Notes: generated by a model not told the origin, from the sequence alone. Positions 21,009 through 32,360 are shown, numbered from the stretch's first letter. The stretch is DNA of 64,000 nucleotides from Aspidapion aeneum (GCA_963576565.1 OY755045.1:7313477-7377476), one strand, 5' to 3'. Numbers and translations: made by a program.

Positions 21009-22257
21009 TCCATCTCATCAATTTGGTTTTCGAGACAAGCATTCCACGATAGATCAAGTACACAGAATTACTAATATAATAGAAAAAGCACTAGAAGAGG
21101 GAAAAGTTTGTTCTGCAGTTTTTCTAGATGTAGCACAAGCATTTGACAAAGTATGGCATAAAGGCCTTAATTTTAAACTAAAACGGTTTCTGCCAAAACA
21201 ATATTCGGATATTTTGGAATCATACATATCTGATAGACATTTTAGAGTAAAACAGGAAGACTCATACTCAAATTTAAGAGAAATTCAAGCAGGCGTGCCC
21301 CAGGGTAGCATACTAGGCCCTTATCTATACTTATTATTCACTTGCGATATCCCAAAGCCAGAAAATTGTCACTTAGTAACATTTGTCGATGATACTGGTT
21401 TATTGACGGTAGAAAAATCTATTGAAAAATGCATAGAAAACTTCAGGATGCACTCACCAAAGTTCACCGTTGGACCACAAAGTGGCGAATAAAATTAAAT
21501 GAAACCAAATCAATTCATGTTGATTTTACAAAAATATAAATCACATACAAATAACAATTAACAACATTCCAGTACCATATTCGAATCAGGCAAAATATCT
21601 AGGTATGACACTTGATGCCAAATTGCGCTGGAAAGCACATGTTAAGAAAAAAAAGAAGAACTTGATATAAGGTATAGAAAAATGAACTGGCTAATTGGAA
21701 GGAAGTCCAATTTAACAATTCATAATAAGTTACTGCTTTACAGACAAATACTGAAACCAGTATGGACATATGATATTCAACTATGGGGTTGTACTAAAGA
21801 GAGTAACATTCTAGTTTTACAGAGATTTCAAAATAAAGTATTAAGAAACATTGTGAATGCACCTTGGTACGTTCCAAATAGTGACCTTCATCGAGATCTA
21901 AAAATCGAAACTGTAGGAGAGACTATAAAAAAGTACGCAAAAAGCCATGAAGATAGACTCCATCGGCATGTGAATGTGGAAGCAATTCAGTTTCTAGACA
22001 ATACTATGCTAGTTCGAAAACTAAAAAGAGTGAAGCCGTTTGAGCTAGCAAACTAAGTGAATTACATAAAACAAAATAATGCTATAAACACAACACAATT
22101 GTGAGTTAGAGACGAAGAAAAGCGGGGAGAACTGTTGAGTGAACCCTAAGTTTAAATCTGACTTTTCTAGTAAATTAAGTTAAAACAAAATTGCTAATTA
22201 GTCTTACTGACTAGATTGTAATACAATAAACAAAGTGTGTTTGACAAATAAAAAAAA
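21009..22257 (+). mobile_element. 5'-truncated jockey-type LINE with poly-A and TSD
   Basis: The element begins within the reverse transcriptase and ends in an A run at about 22249-22257. It is flanked by acattttat at 21000-21008 and 22258-22266, a 9-bp target duplication. The layout is typical of target-primed reverse transcription with 5' truncation. The coding content is described separately. Confidence 0.85.
21012..22056 (+). pseudogene. Jockey-type reverse transcriptase, disrupted
   Basis: The first part encodes HQFGFRDKHSTIDQVH, then motif A as AVFLDVAQAFDKVWHKGL, motif B as GVPQGSILGPYLY, and motif C as FVDDTG (usual form FADDT; both catalytic aspartates are kept). A stop and frameshifts follow between 21490 and 21680. 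The 124-codon frame 21682-22056 then gives the thumb and C-terminus, MNWLIGRKSN, ILKPVWTYDIQLWGC, LQRFQNKVLRNIVNAPWYV and HRHVNVEAI. The order and wording fit the jockey clade. The endonuclease and gag-like ORF1 are missing. Confidence 0.9.
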
Positions 22258-22266
22258 ACATTTTAT

Positions 22267-22689
22267 GAATCTGGGGGTATCCTCATATCTAAAGACGGTT
22301 TTTCTCTTTTAATATATCTACACAGAAGCCAAGGTATTTCTTCAAATTCTTCGTGGTAGTCGCAGTTGGTTAAAAAGTCCCGCGCTCTTTATTTAACTGC
22401 TTACCATACATAGATATACAGTAACATATTCATATTTGACATGTCAAAGAAAACACTATTTGTCAAGCTTAAAAAAGTCCCAAAAAAAACCAGCGGCTTC
22501 CATCTAAGGCACGCTAGATCTGGATGATTAATTATTATTGGCCTAGAATGTAACAATGTCCTTTTCTTGTTTGATAATAAACGAAATCGCTGAAGCAAGA
22601 CGAGTGTCACAAAAAGAGGGCAAACTGAAGAAGACAGCGAGGGTTAAAAGTGTCACACACCACATTTTAAAATACACAAACCATTAAAA
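22267..22689. other. Unassigned sequence
   Basis: No supported feature was found. Confidence 0.3.
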
Positions 22690-23770
22690 AAAGTACCAGC
22701 GACATTAAGAGCCGTAGAATAAAAAAAAGCAGCGAGTTACACCTTGAATTGAGATTCTGAAAAACGTCATTTAGCGATTTTAGGATATGGAATCCCATAG
22801 GACCAAAATTGCCAAACTTTGAAAATTCATATCTCCCAAACTATACATTTTATTAACAAAAGCACCGAGTTATAGTATGGTGGGGCCACAAAGATGCGAA
22901 AAAGCCACATCTTGCGTTCAGATTCTGAAAAACGTTATTTAGCGATTTTAGGATATGGAATCCCATAGGACCAAAATTGCCAAACTTTGAAAATTCATAT
23001 CTTCCAAACTATACATTTTATCAACAAAAGCACCGAGTCACAGTATGGTGGAGCCATAAAGATGCGAAAAAGCCACACCTTGAGTTCAGATTCGGAAAAA
23101 CGTCATTTAGCGATTTTTAGGATAGGGAATCCCATAGGACCGAAATTGCCAAACTTTGAAAATTCATATCTCCTAAACTATACATTTTATTAACAAAAGC
23201 ACCGAGTTACAGTATGGTGAGGCCAGAAAGATGCGAAAAAGCCACACCTTTAGTTTAGATTCGGAAAAACGTCATTTAGCGATTTTTAGGATAGGGAATC
23301 CCATAGGACCGAAATTGCCAAACTTTGAAAATTCATATCTCCTAAACTATACATTTTATTAACAAAAGCACCGAGTTACAGTATGGTGAGGCCAGAAAGA
23401 TGCGAAAAAGCCACACCTTTAGTTTAGATTCGGAAAAACGTCATTTAGCGATTTTTAGGATAGGGAATCCCATAGGACCAAAATTGCCAAACTTTGAAAA
23501 TTCATATCTCCCAAACTATACATTTTTTTAACAAAAGCACCGAGTTACAGTATGGTGGGGCTCTAGAGATGAGAAAAAACCACACCTTGAGTTGAGATTC
23601 GGAAAAACGTCATTTAGCGATTTTTAGGATAGGGAATCCCATAGGACCAAAATTGCCAAACTTTAAAAATTCATATCTCCCAAACTATACATTTTATCAA
23701 CAAAAGCACCGAGCTACAGTATGGTGGGGCCATAAAGATGCGAAAAAGTCACACCTTGAGTTGAGATCCC
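22690..23770. repeat. Satellite array, 168-169-bp monomer, ~6 units
   Basis: The landmark gattc(t/g)gaaaaacgt recurs at 22753, 22921, 23089, 23258, 23427 and 23596, and a degenerate form is at 23765. This gives spacings of 168, 168, 169, 169, 169 and 169. Each monomer carries cattt agcgattt, aatcccataggacc and gcaccgagt. Neighbouring units are very similar, and the first and last units are the most diverged. It is non-coding. The open frame at 22987-23193 is the repeat read as protein. Confidence 0.95.
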
Positions 23771-24696
23771 GAATGAAAAAAAAAAAGATTTTTTCCTTAA
23801 AGCAAAACAACTTTTTCTAATAAAATGTATATTGATTCACATCCCAGGCGTCTCAATACGACTGCTCACTTGCCCATATACATATAAGTACGGCCAAGGC
23901 CTTCGCGCACTTACAAAAGAATTTTTCTTTTTGGCATTTACACTTCTCGGCCCACTTTAAAATTTTTAAAGCCAATGGCCGAATATTTTTTCAGAAAAAT
24001 ATAAAAAATTTAAAAATGGCGATTTTTTAAATTTATTGTCTTGTACTAAGGTCACTGATGCGATTATTTGTCATTTCAATTATTATTCTTAAAGCCTCTT
24101 GTTCTTATTTCTAAACAGTAGTAATTTTTTTTTTGCAAAGTTCGTATTTTTTCAGGTAAAATCATAGACCATAGTTATATTTTGCCAATTCAGAAGATAA
24201 AATACCCTGTAGATTAAAGAAATTGCAACATTTTTAAAAAATTTTATTTTGGTGTAATCGATACCTATAGAGGGACCAAAAAATACATTTTTATTATAAT
24301 CAAAATTTTTAAATGCAAAAGGTAGCTGGGTTGACATGGAAAGCCTCACATTGGAAGTTCATACAATACCATTTGGTTTTGGTATCGTGAATCTCTAAGT
24401 ACACATTATTCCTATACTAAATGTCCATGCCAAAAAAAAAAAACACAACACAACAAAGAAAAAAGGTCAAAAAGGGCACCTAAAAGGAATCAAGATCAGA
24501 ATGTTTGCACACACATATGAAAGAGATACTTTCATTTATAAGGATCAAAAATCAACTGTGTATAGTGATCCGTTTATTTACGGTTTTCATATTACTTTTT
24601 GAAGAGCATGCGTCAAAAATAATTCTGCACGCTTAATTTTTGGTTAACAAAGAAGGCTGTGACGAAAAAATCAAATGCACACTATCGATTGAACGA
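23771..24696. other. Unassigned AT-rich sequence
   Basis: No gene or repeat is recognised. The short frames have no motif I know. Confidence 0.35.
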
Positions 24697-24743
24697 CCAC
24701 CAGAAAGTGGCGGCTTGTGACAGTAAAGTTTGTGAGTTCTGCC

Positions 24744-24817
24744 CAGTGGCGCACCCAGGAATGTGTCTTGGGGGGGGGGCCCGACAGCTACGAAGCGCGC
24801 CCTCAAAAAACTTGCGA

Positions 24818-24857
<40 letters not shown>

Positions 24858-25035
24858 TCATCATGTCTTTTCGCCAACGCCACTGCTTGGGGTTGGGGGG
24901 GGGGCCGAAGCCTCCTAATGTCAAATTTTAAGGTATTTTTCATGTTTGATCGTCAAATATGTAGAAAATATATTAATAAATCTAAGGCTTGGGGGGGGGG
25001 CCCGGGCCCCGGCCCCCCCCCTGGGTGCGCCCATG
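24744..25035. mobile_element. G-run MITE, complete copy with poly-A core
   Basis: The ends CAGTGGCGCACCCAGG and the inverse of CATGGGCGCACCCAGG are flanked by a perfect gttctgcc duplication (24736-24743, 25036-25043). The interior has G runs, an A run of about 35 bases at 24820-24855, and the shared ggtcatcatgtc core. Related copies lie at 14349-14529 and 16712-16938. The open frames across it are artefacts of low complexity. Confidence 0.92.
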
Positions 25036-25231
25036 GTTCTGCCGATAGGGTATAAAAAATGCTATTTTTTACAGTCGTTCTCGTTAAACAGCCCAATATT
25101 TGTCCAATATGCAGTGTCCAGCTTCCCACGAATATTAACATTATCCAACAAACTCAGGTTCATTACAGTGTTTAAGTGATTTTTTGATGTTTCATGGCGT
25201 TTGAGTTTTTCGCTAAGATGTTCTTAATCGG

Positions 25232-25594
25232 TTACACCAAGGAAGGTCCAAGATTTATCCCCACCAAACAAACGGCACAGAAAACAAAAAAGAGAATTAT
25301 TTTTTTATTGCATCCGCATATCCAGTCGTTTTTGGCATAAATTTCTCTTGTAAAAATCCTTTTATACGATTTTCCCCGGCTTGAACCACACTTTTCTATT
25401 AAAATATCGGGCAATGGCCGTCCTTCTTCTTTCAGTTTTAGTTTTTCTTCATAAGTAAACAGAGATAATTTTTTTACATTAATTAAATTATGCACCACAT
25501 TCATTGTGACACAATTATACAAAAACAAACACGACCATAAACTCCCGCTCATGCGTTTGGCGTCTTCTAAATAAATAAATGCGCCCGCAAACAC
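25232..25594 (-). pseudogene. hAT transposase N-terminal zinc-finger region
   Basis: This 120-codon frame is the N-terminal part of a ZMYM/TTF-type hAT transposase. The stretch EEKLKLKEEGRPLPDILIEK leads to SYKRIFTREIYAKNDWICGC and then FFVFCAVCLVG. In this family a WLCGC...CFPCLLFG pattern forms a zinc-binding TTF module that helps DNA recognition. Here both cysteine pairs survive (CGC and CAVC). The frame stops soon afterwards and the catalytic domain is missing. No promoter or start context supports expression. It is the best preserved coding relic of the family, with copy A at 3480-3715. Confidence 0.65.
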
Positions 25595-26006
25595 GCAACG
25601 CTGAGCCCGCCCGCCCGGAATTATACTGGAACTGCAAGTTTTGCAGCTCTATTTTTGCCTAGATTTCGCTATTTAAACCCATGAGCAAGTGCGGTGCGGG
25701 GCGAAGGAAGGTTCCTAGCCGAGCACAGATCTCGTTAGCCGCCCAGCTACGTTGTGTTGCAATTTAGCAGTGCAACAAAGCCAATAACTTCATTTGACCG
25801 ACTGTGAAATCCGGCCTTCGGCGACGGCGCGCGGCGTCGTACTCAACACACGTACGCGATTTGCAGGCCTACTATACCAACACCGGACCGAAAATATACT
25901 GCTATTCCAATAATTTTAGAAATAAAATAATTATATTAGAAAAATAGCAGCGGCTGAAAAATAGTCAAATAATGTGAAAATAATGGGGGTTCTGCAGCTC
26001 TGGAGC

Positions 26007-27203
26007 CATTGGCGTAGCTAGGGGGGGCCAGGGGGGGGCCTGCCCCCCCCTGAAGTCCCTCAGGCCCCCCCTAAGATATTTTAGGCCTCCCCTACCGACT
26101 ACTAGTAAAAGAACATGACGCTGAAAATACATACTTTTCTATTATTATTCGGGAAATATTCAAATAAAATAGGTGCATTAAAATTTAAAATCATTTAGAT
26201 AATGTTTACATTTCAGGAAAAAGCCCTTGTCTTGCGGAATTAGGCTTTTTCTCTTTAAATTATCGGTAACTTTTCTGCAATTATGCAATTTCCCGAAAAT
26301 ATTTTTTAAATTTAAACATAATTATGCATATTGAATATTTCATACATATTGGCGACATCTTGTAAAATATTATAGATGTGTAAGTTAAATTTCGCATATA
26401 ATAAAGACAGCGACCTTTGCCCCTCTGTTTCCGAAATCGGGTTGTAGATGTCGTAAGGTTATAAAAGACCTTTTTAAACTGTTTTTCTAAAATAAATATA
26501 ATAATATTTTTAGTTTTTTTGAGGTTAGCGTTTAGTGTCTTATGAAAATTTTCCGATTTTGGTGAGAATTTCATAACCATTTTCATATTAAGTTTTCCCA
26601 CGTCGTTAAATGGAATAAATTCGTCGAGCAATACCGTGAAATTTTTAATATTAATACTTCTGCTCTAAGAGCAGAAATGACCGTTTTAAAGAATTGTATT
26701 TTTCGGTTAAATCAAACTGTTGGTCATGATTCTATCAAACAACATATAGCAGAAAACACCTATCCAAACCTCTACCAACTTTTTAAAGTTGCGAGTATTC
26801 TTCCAATTTCAAGTGCAACTTGCGAGAGGTCTTTCTCTGCCATGAGGAGAGTTTTTAATTGGCTTAGAACTATGACTCAAGAGAGACACTCAGGTTTGTC
26901 ATTGTTATTCATAGACAAAGATGTTGAGGTCGACTTAGACAGTGTGGTAGACGCTTTCAGTCAGCGACGTAGAAAACTTTCTTTGTAGAATTGCTGAATT
27001 ACATACTTGCTGTGTATACATATAAATAAGTTGGTAAATGTATTATTAAATTTGTTATATTAAAATATTAGAACATTTAATGCGCGTATTTTTTTTTATT
27101 CATTGCACACTTTGCAGGACTCTTTAAAACCTATGTTTGTTTTTTGTTCAAGATAGACCGGGGCCACGGCCCCCCCTGAAAAGCAAGGCTAGCTACGCCA
27201 ATG
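26007..27203 (+). mobile_element. hAT element remnant, copy 2, nested in copy B
   Basis: The ends are CATTGGCGTAGCTAG inverted repeats, with a perfect tctggagc duplication at 25999-26006 and 27204-27211. Joining the flanks across one duplication restores the host sequence seen at 2356-2400, so the insertion history is clear. It is homologous to 11563-12758 in the opposite orientation. Its C-terminal transposase frame lies at 26677-26988. Confidence 0.95.
26677..26988 (+). pseudogene. hAT transposase C-terminal dimerisation domain fragment
   Basis: The 103-codon frame carries the same SSATCERSFSAMRRVFNWLR motif and VDLDSVVDAF end as 11778-12092. It differs by the loss of one T codon and by D for E in LLFIDKD. 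The N-terminus and catalytic core are missing. The near-identity of two remnants in opposite orientation and different hosts shows that both spread as an already deleted form, mobilised by a transposase from elsewhere (inference). Confidence 0.85.
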
Positions 27204-27256
27204 TCTGGAGCCCTAATGCACTAGCCGCCCCTGCCGCCAGATGATATGAGACCTGT

Positions 27257-27588
27257 ACTGCCGTCCTTAAGCTAGAATGCCGTTAACTGCCTAAAAAATT
27301 TGCCTAGTTTTGATCAAAAAACGCGGAAAATAACAAACAAACGATACTCCTTGATAACTGGAAGGTATTAGTAAAAATTTGCCTAGTTTTGATCAAAAAC
27401 CGCAAAAAATAACAAACAAACGATGCTCCTTGATAACTGGAAGGTATTAGTTTCTTGAAAACAACCAAAGCTAAAGAAGATTTACTTATAAAAAATTGAT
27501 GTAGAATAATGTTGTGATTAAGACAGCACCAAAACATCAAAATTGTTCAAATGTTGGTTAACGGCATTATAGCTTATGCACGGCAGTG
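27257..27588. mobile_element. MITE with internal 79-bp tandem duplication
   Basis: The ends are imperfect inverted repeats containing actgccgt and taagctagaatgccgttaac. Inside, a unit starting ttgcctagttttgatcaaaa occurs at 27300 and again at 27379, with few differences. No coding capacity. The target duplication is unclear. Confidence 0.65.
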
Positions 27589-28614
27589 TAAAACTTTAGA
27601 TAATTTAATTTTCTATCATAAATTTTCTGTAAAATGCGAGGTAAAATGCTTACCATTTGAGAAAATGAAATAAAACTGAATAATTTCGGTTTATTTTGCA
27701 TATGCTATGTAAATACATAGGAAACGGGTGTACTGCTTCAGGGTTCGTATCTCAGCAAGGGTACTACCCAGAGAACTGAATGTTGTTTTTTTTGATAGGT
27801 TATTTATTGATCTTAATTTTATGTTATTAGAGATTTTCTCAAAAATAAGCAGTTTAGAAGTTAAAGGCCACTAAATAAAAAAAAATTTTCAAAATCCAAA
27901 ATACCGGCGAAATCTTTAGCGTCACAACTCAAAAAAAGGTCCGTATGGTGTCCGGACATAAGAATAACACTAAGGTAAACCCTACACCTGTCGAAAGAGG
28001 CCACTAAAAGAGCTTCGACCCATGGGTAAATAGGTAACGGACGAGCATTGACGAATATGTTAACAGAAAAAAAATCTGGTAACTTTTGGGATCACACAAA
28101 ATAACATCTATGGTAAAGGGGATGGGTTAATCTGGTGATTCTCTGAATAGATTCGGTGGCCTGGCCATGCAGGAAATCACCACATGGGACAGGGTATATG
28201 GAGTGCCTATTTGGAGCTGGCAGCTAGTTTAGGCACATTGTGGCTCTCTGTACCCTGTTGATTATGTCAAAAGGTCAACCATGGCATTATTTGGTATATC
28301 ATGATGACTAAGTTTCTGGCCTAAAATATAATTTTAAGTCTACTGAGTTCTATATACTAGATAGTATTTAAATTATTATCTGAGTCGAACACCGTAGGTA
28401 CGTGGTGCACAACGGCCTAGGTGGCAGGCTATATCCTTTAAGGGTGTTAACCGCCACTACCGTACATTCATACATTCATTCACAACTTCTTCGTCTGATA
28501 AAAAAACGTTCAACATTTGAATGAAATTTTGTTGGCTTTAACTTTTCTCTAAAACTTTTTTTTCTAAAATTTAGAGGGACCAAGTAATTGGGAGCCGCCC
28601 CCACTCAAAATCTA
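27589..28614. other. Unassigned sequence
   Basis: About 1 kb with no recognised feature. A GC-richer stretch at 28385-28470 has the look of a decayed element but no identifiable motif. Confidence 0.35.
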
Positions 28615-28705
28615 ATCAACTCTTTACAGTACCGTACACTATTTTACCTATAAATTTCATAAAAATCGGTGCAGCGGTTTAGGAGCTATCATGGGCCGTC
28701 AGACG
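28615..28705 (-). repeat. Dispersed hairpin-ended repeat, left piece
   Basis: It contains aaaatcggtgcagcggttta and ends at the insertion point of the 2.1-kb element. The continuation is at 30809-30940. Confidence 0.7.
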
Positions 28706-29215
28706 TCACGACTAGGGAATCCAATCCCCCACCAAAACCGCGGGATTCAAGCCCTCGATGCCGCGGATCCGCGAAATTGCGGGATTGCAAAAAATAGTAA
28801 TATTCTTAATGCACATCCTGCGGCTGAAAACGCACACTTACTTAGCTTCGACACTTGTCCGAGAAATCACGAGTCGTTAAATACCGAGATGAATTTCAAA
28901 ACGTGCGCAAGCGTTGATCTGTCACTTCTGCCAACCAATCAACTGAGAGATATTTTAGTATGGTTTTATACAGCAAAAACAAACAATAATTCCCAGTTCT
29001 TTTTGATGAAAATTCGTCGTTTTTGTGCTGTGAAAATGCCGGTGACGTGCAAGTTGTGTGACAAATTATTTAGTGCCGAATTTAATTTGAATAAACACTG
29101 TCATCAGGGTTCTACTGTATGTCTATGCTACGATAAACATTTTTTTAAAGATTTAGCGCATTTAAATTTGTCAATACTCCCATGGCAAAACAAAATAAAC
29201 GTGAAATGCATATAG
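28691..29215 (+). other. Unrecognised open frame inside/over the 2.1-kb element
   Basis: The frame has 174 codons. It starts outside the mobile element at 28714, so the true start, if any, is more likely an internal ATG near 29035 or 28889. The only visible motif is TCKLCDKLFSAEFNLNKHCH, a C2H2-like finger with an irregular histidine spacing. It may be the relic of an element-encoded zinc-finger protein or mere chance. I do not assign a function. Confidence 0.25.
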
Positions 29216-30808
29216 AAGAAATACTGCATATACCTCAAAAAATATTAATCGCTGATATTGTATATTTTTGAAATCAAAAAGAAAAGACGAATCTTAAAAT
29301 GCAAAAATATACAGGGTGTTCCCTCTCAAAAAATCGACTTTATTGTCACACCCTGTACAGAGTGTCCCAAATTCGTTGTTTTTTTGTGGTGTCAGGTATT
29401 TCTAGGGCAGAAAGAAAAAACTGAGCCCCCTTTGCGACGCTCAAATTTTAAGAGAAGCCTAAAGGTGAAAACTACATTTAGATATAGCAAGCCGTTTTTA
29501 AGCTACGGAGTGTTTTTGTCTGCATTTTGCTTTTGTGTAAATAGCTTTCTTATAGATCGTTTCTTTTAAAATATTGCATAAAGTTGTTATTTTTCTTACA
29601 GAATAACTCTAAAACTCTCTCTAAAATTTCCTTTAAAATGATGTATCACACTCAATATTTTTAATCACCTCTTTATTATTATTTTTTTTTATAATTTTAT
29701 AATATTAAAATATTTTTAACTCATTAAGCAAACTAAAATATGTGGTAAAAATAAAAAAAAAAACAAAAATATAAAGAAATCCCATTAATCCCATAAAGCA
29801 AAATTAAATTTATGTGATATCTCAAAAACTAAACGTGACAAATAAAATTTAATTTAACAGTTGAATTCCTCTTAAAAAAGTGTCTAAAGAATGTTTTCAC
29901 AGAAATAAAAATATTAATAAATAAACAAGTTATAGACCCCTTCCCAAAATGCAGACTTTTTAAAAACACCCCGTAGTTTAAAAACGGCTTGCTATATCAA
30001 AATGCGATTTTCACCTTTAAGCTTCTTTTGAAATTTGAGTGTCGCAAAGGTTGATCAGGTCTTTTTAGCCCCTCTAGAAATACCCGAAACTCCCCAAAAA
30101 CATCGAATTTGAGACACCCTGTACATGGTGACGGATAGAAAAAAATTATGTTGGCTTTTAAAGTTCATCATCATCATAATTAACCAAAAAAAATCTACAA
30201 TTTATTATAGCCCTTTATTTTCAATGATAAAGTTGCTGAGTGCTCCGGTTATAAAAAACCACCCGGTACCTACATAAAATCATACCTAAAAATTAGAATT
30301 GATCATTATTTTATACCTTGAATTTTTTATTATACGTTAAGCTCTTCGATCTCGCGCCAATCCCGGTATTCGCGCCAATAATTTAAATTAGACATTTTGA
30401 CGTTAATTTTGGCGCATGCTCCTTGGATGGAATTCATCTCGGTATTTAACGACTCGTGAGAAATCGACTTAAGAGAGTTATGCGCAGCTTCCAACTATAT
30501 GCCCCTATTCCCACCGCATTCAAAAAGGGTCATTTCATGTTTAAGTAGCTGGTCAAGTGATGTTCGGCATCGGGCTGGTACAGCCATAGGAGAGGATTCT
30601 GATACTGATACCCATGCAGTACGAAGGCTTTGATCCAATTCCTCTTCTTAATTCGAAGGTGATGGTTCGCGTCTTGTTATCAGATGAGATAAAGGTTCAT
30701 TATCCTCTTATATCAAGTCCCGCGAATCCCGGAGATCCCGCACGGATAATCCTGCAACGTTGATCCCGCAAAATTCCTGCGCCGCATTTGGGGGATTGGA
30801 TTCCCTTT
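28714..30808. mobile_element. 2.1-kb inverted-repeat element with hAT-like TSD
   Basis: The left end AGGGAATCCAATCCCCCA matches the inverse of the right end. Flanking tcacgact (28706-28713) and tcacgacg (30809-30816) match at seven of eight bases, and the host repeat at 20340-20370 shows the unfilled site. A second inverted pair, cgagtcgttaaataccgaga, lies at about 28869 and 30450. Several gcgggat motifs cluster near both ends. A foldback (29355-30124) sits in the middle. No transposase domain is recognised. Confidence 0.82.
29355..30124. mobile_element. Foldback with ACAGGGTGTCCC-type ends
   Basis: The left arm, about 29355-29550, and the right arm, about 29930-30124, are inverted copies starting gtacagagtgtcccaaattc. 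They share aaaatgcagacttttt and cttaagagaag-like blocks with the larger foldback at 7107-8507, so the two belong to one diverged family. A short acagggtgt/acaccctgt pair at 29311-29356 flanks the left end. Confidence 0.75.
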
Positions 30809-30940
30809 TCACGACGATATTGCTAAGATAGGTCAAAATACACCCAATTAACACATTTTCGGTTTTATCTCAAAAGATTTTTCTTTTCGTCGAAAACAAT
30901 ACCTTCTCTAACCATTGTTGCGCGGGCTAGGAAGGTAAAA
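30809..30940 (-). repeat. Dispersed hairpin-ended repeat, right piece
   Basis: It continues the repeat interrupted at 28705. It ends with the hairpin block accttctctaaccattg / gcgcgggctaggaaggt at about 30899-30938. Confidence 0.7.
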
Positions 30941-31304
30941 AAATAGAATTAAACAAAAAATGTGATGACAAAAATAAAATGGCGAAATGCGGTCGGTTAT
31001 CACGATGCGAAAACACCTATTTTCATCATTTTCCCATGAAAGTGACCTTTTTAGCGTAAAAATTCGAGCGAAGACACGGCACGATATGTCTGTGAGGAAA
31101 ATGAAGCATAACCCTTTCTTCACTCATGTGGCCATTAGACTATGAAACGCACACGCCCATATTATCGAAGATAAATCAAAGAATAACTACTTTGTGCAAA
31201 GTATGCCATCTTCTGCCTAAAATAATCACAAGGTTCTGAGTTCTATTCTTTTTGTTTTTTAGCTAGTCCTTAATAATCAGAAGCAAAATAATTATAAATA
31301 TCAT
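30941..31304. other. Unassigned sequence
   Basis: No supported feature was found. Confidence 0.3.
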
Positions 31305-32360
31305 TAGATAGTTTAAGTTGTGCTACGTATTTTTACGTAAGCATGAGATTTGACAGTTACGCAAGCGCACTTCGTCACACCGTCGTCAAGGTCACGTTAG
31401 GAGCTTACGTATTTACGTTAGCTTACGGTAGTCTGCGGGCACCTTAACGTTACCAAAGAATAGAATTGGTTGATTGACCGATCGAAAAATGAGGCCTAGA
31501 CGATAATTTCCGCTTCCAGTACCAAGGCCAACACAAAAATAGAGGCCACGACCCTGAAAAAATCAGCTGTTCTCCCGGGGCTGAATTTTACATTGGGTCT
31601 TATGGGAGGTCAGAGGTTTTTTTATGGTATTTTCAAAATGGCACTACAGATTTCCGCAAAATTTCAGTGAAATATTCTCAGACACCATCCCGATATTCCA
31701 CCAAAGGTTTGTCAGGAAGCAACATGATTAAAAGGTTAAAAATCTTCAAGATTTAGTATTCCTTATATTGAATTCAAATTACCCGCCATGTATCGCATGC
31801 CAACTGTTATATTTGACATGTATTTGACTTTGTCATTTGTGATTGTCACATTTGCTTCTGCTTTAAATTTAATTTTTGTGTGAGCTAATGAAGCGGCTAT
31901 GAAAAATTAAGGATTACTATACATTTAAAAAAAATTGTTCTGCCAGAATAAAGTAAAAACAATCTCAAAAATGACTTTATTTAAAAAAAAATCAAATATT
32001 CATGAACCGTCGTTCCAACTTCAATTTTTTAAAGACAATCAGCTGTGTCGTAACGTGACCATCAAAAAAAAATCAGCCCCGGATGTGACGTCAAGAAAGT
32101 GGAGGATCGTGGCCCGTCCGATTTGATAGCCCTGCCAGTACAAACGATTCTTTGCAAATATATTCCTACTGTAGTTGAAAAGACAAACAACAAAATTGTA
32201 ACATCAAAAAAACACAGTGCCGAATTCCATATTCTCTGCTATTAGTAGACTTGTTATGGTAACGTAAAAACATTCAAGTTAAACTCAAATTTGGAACAAA
32301 ACGTAGAGCGCTTAACGTGCAGTTTTACGTAAAAATACGTAGCACAACTTAAACTATCTA
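31305..32360. mobile_element. Element with 36-bp perfect inverted ends
   Basis: Both ends read TAGATAGTTTAAGTTGTGCT, continuing to a perfect 36-bp inverted repeat rich in tacgta. TA at each border may be the target duplication, which would fit a Tc1/mariner-type MITE. The interior has several tacgtaa motifs and loosely inverted ggcc-acgatcc and cagctg blocks at about 31540 and 32040-32115. No transposase is present. Confidence 0.8.

Larger units (their letters stand above)
24705..27233 (-). mobile_element. hAT element copy B, hosting two insertions
   Basis: The right end, read on the minus strand, is CAGGGGCGGCTAGTGC. The left end is a diverged AAGTGGCGGCTTGTG. Flanking repeats ccaccaga (24697-24704) and ccgccaga (27234-27241) match at seven of eight positions. 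A G-run MITE (24744-25035) and a hAT remnant (26007-27203) are inserted into it. Without them it aligns with copy A at 2356-3801 but lacks the foldback found there. The remaining coding part is 25232-25594. Confidence 0.88.

Noticed and set aside
22987..23193. 68-codon frame
   Set aside because: It spans about one monomer of the 169-bp satellite and has no counterpart constraint in the other units.
24659..25055. Lysine- or phenylalanine-run frames near the poly-A core
   Set aside because: They lie wholly inside a bordered MITE and are made of homopolymer and G-run sequence.
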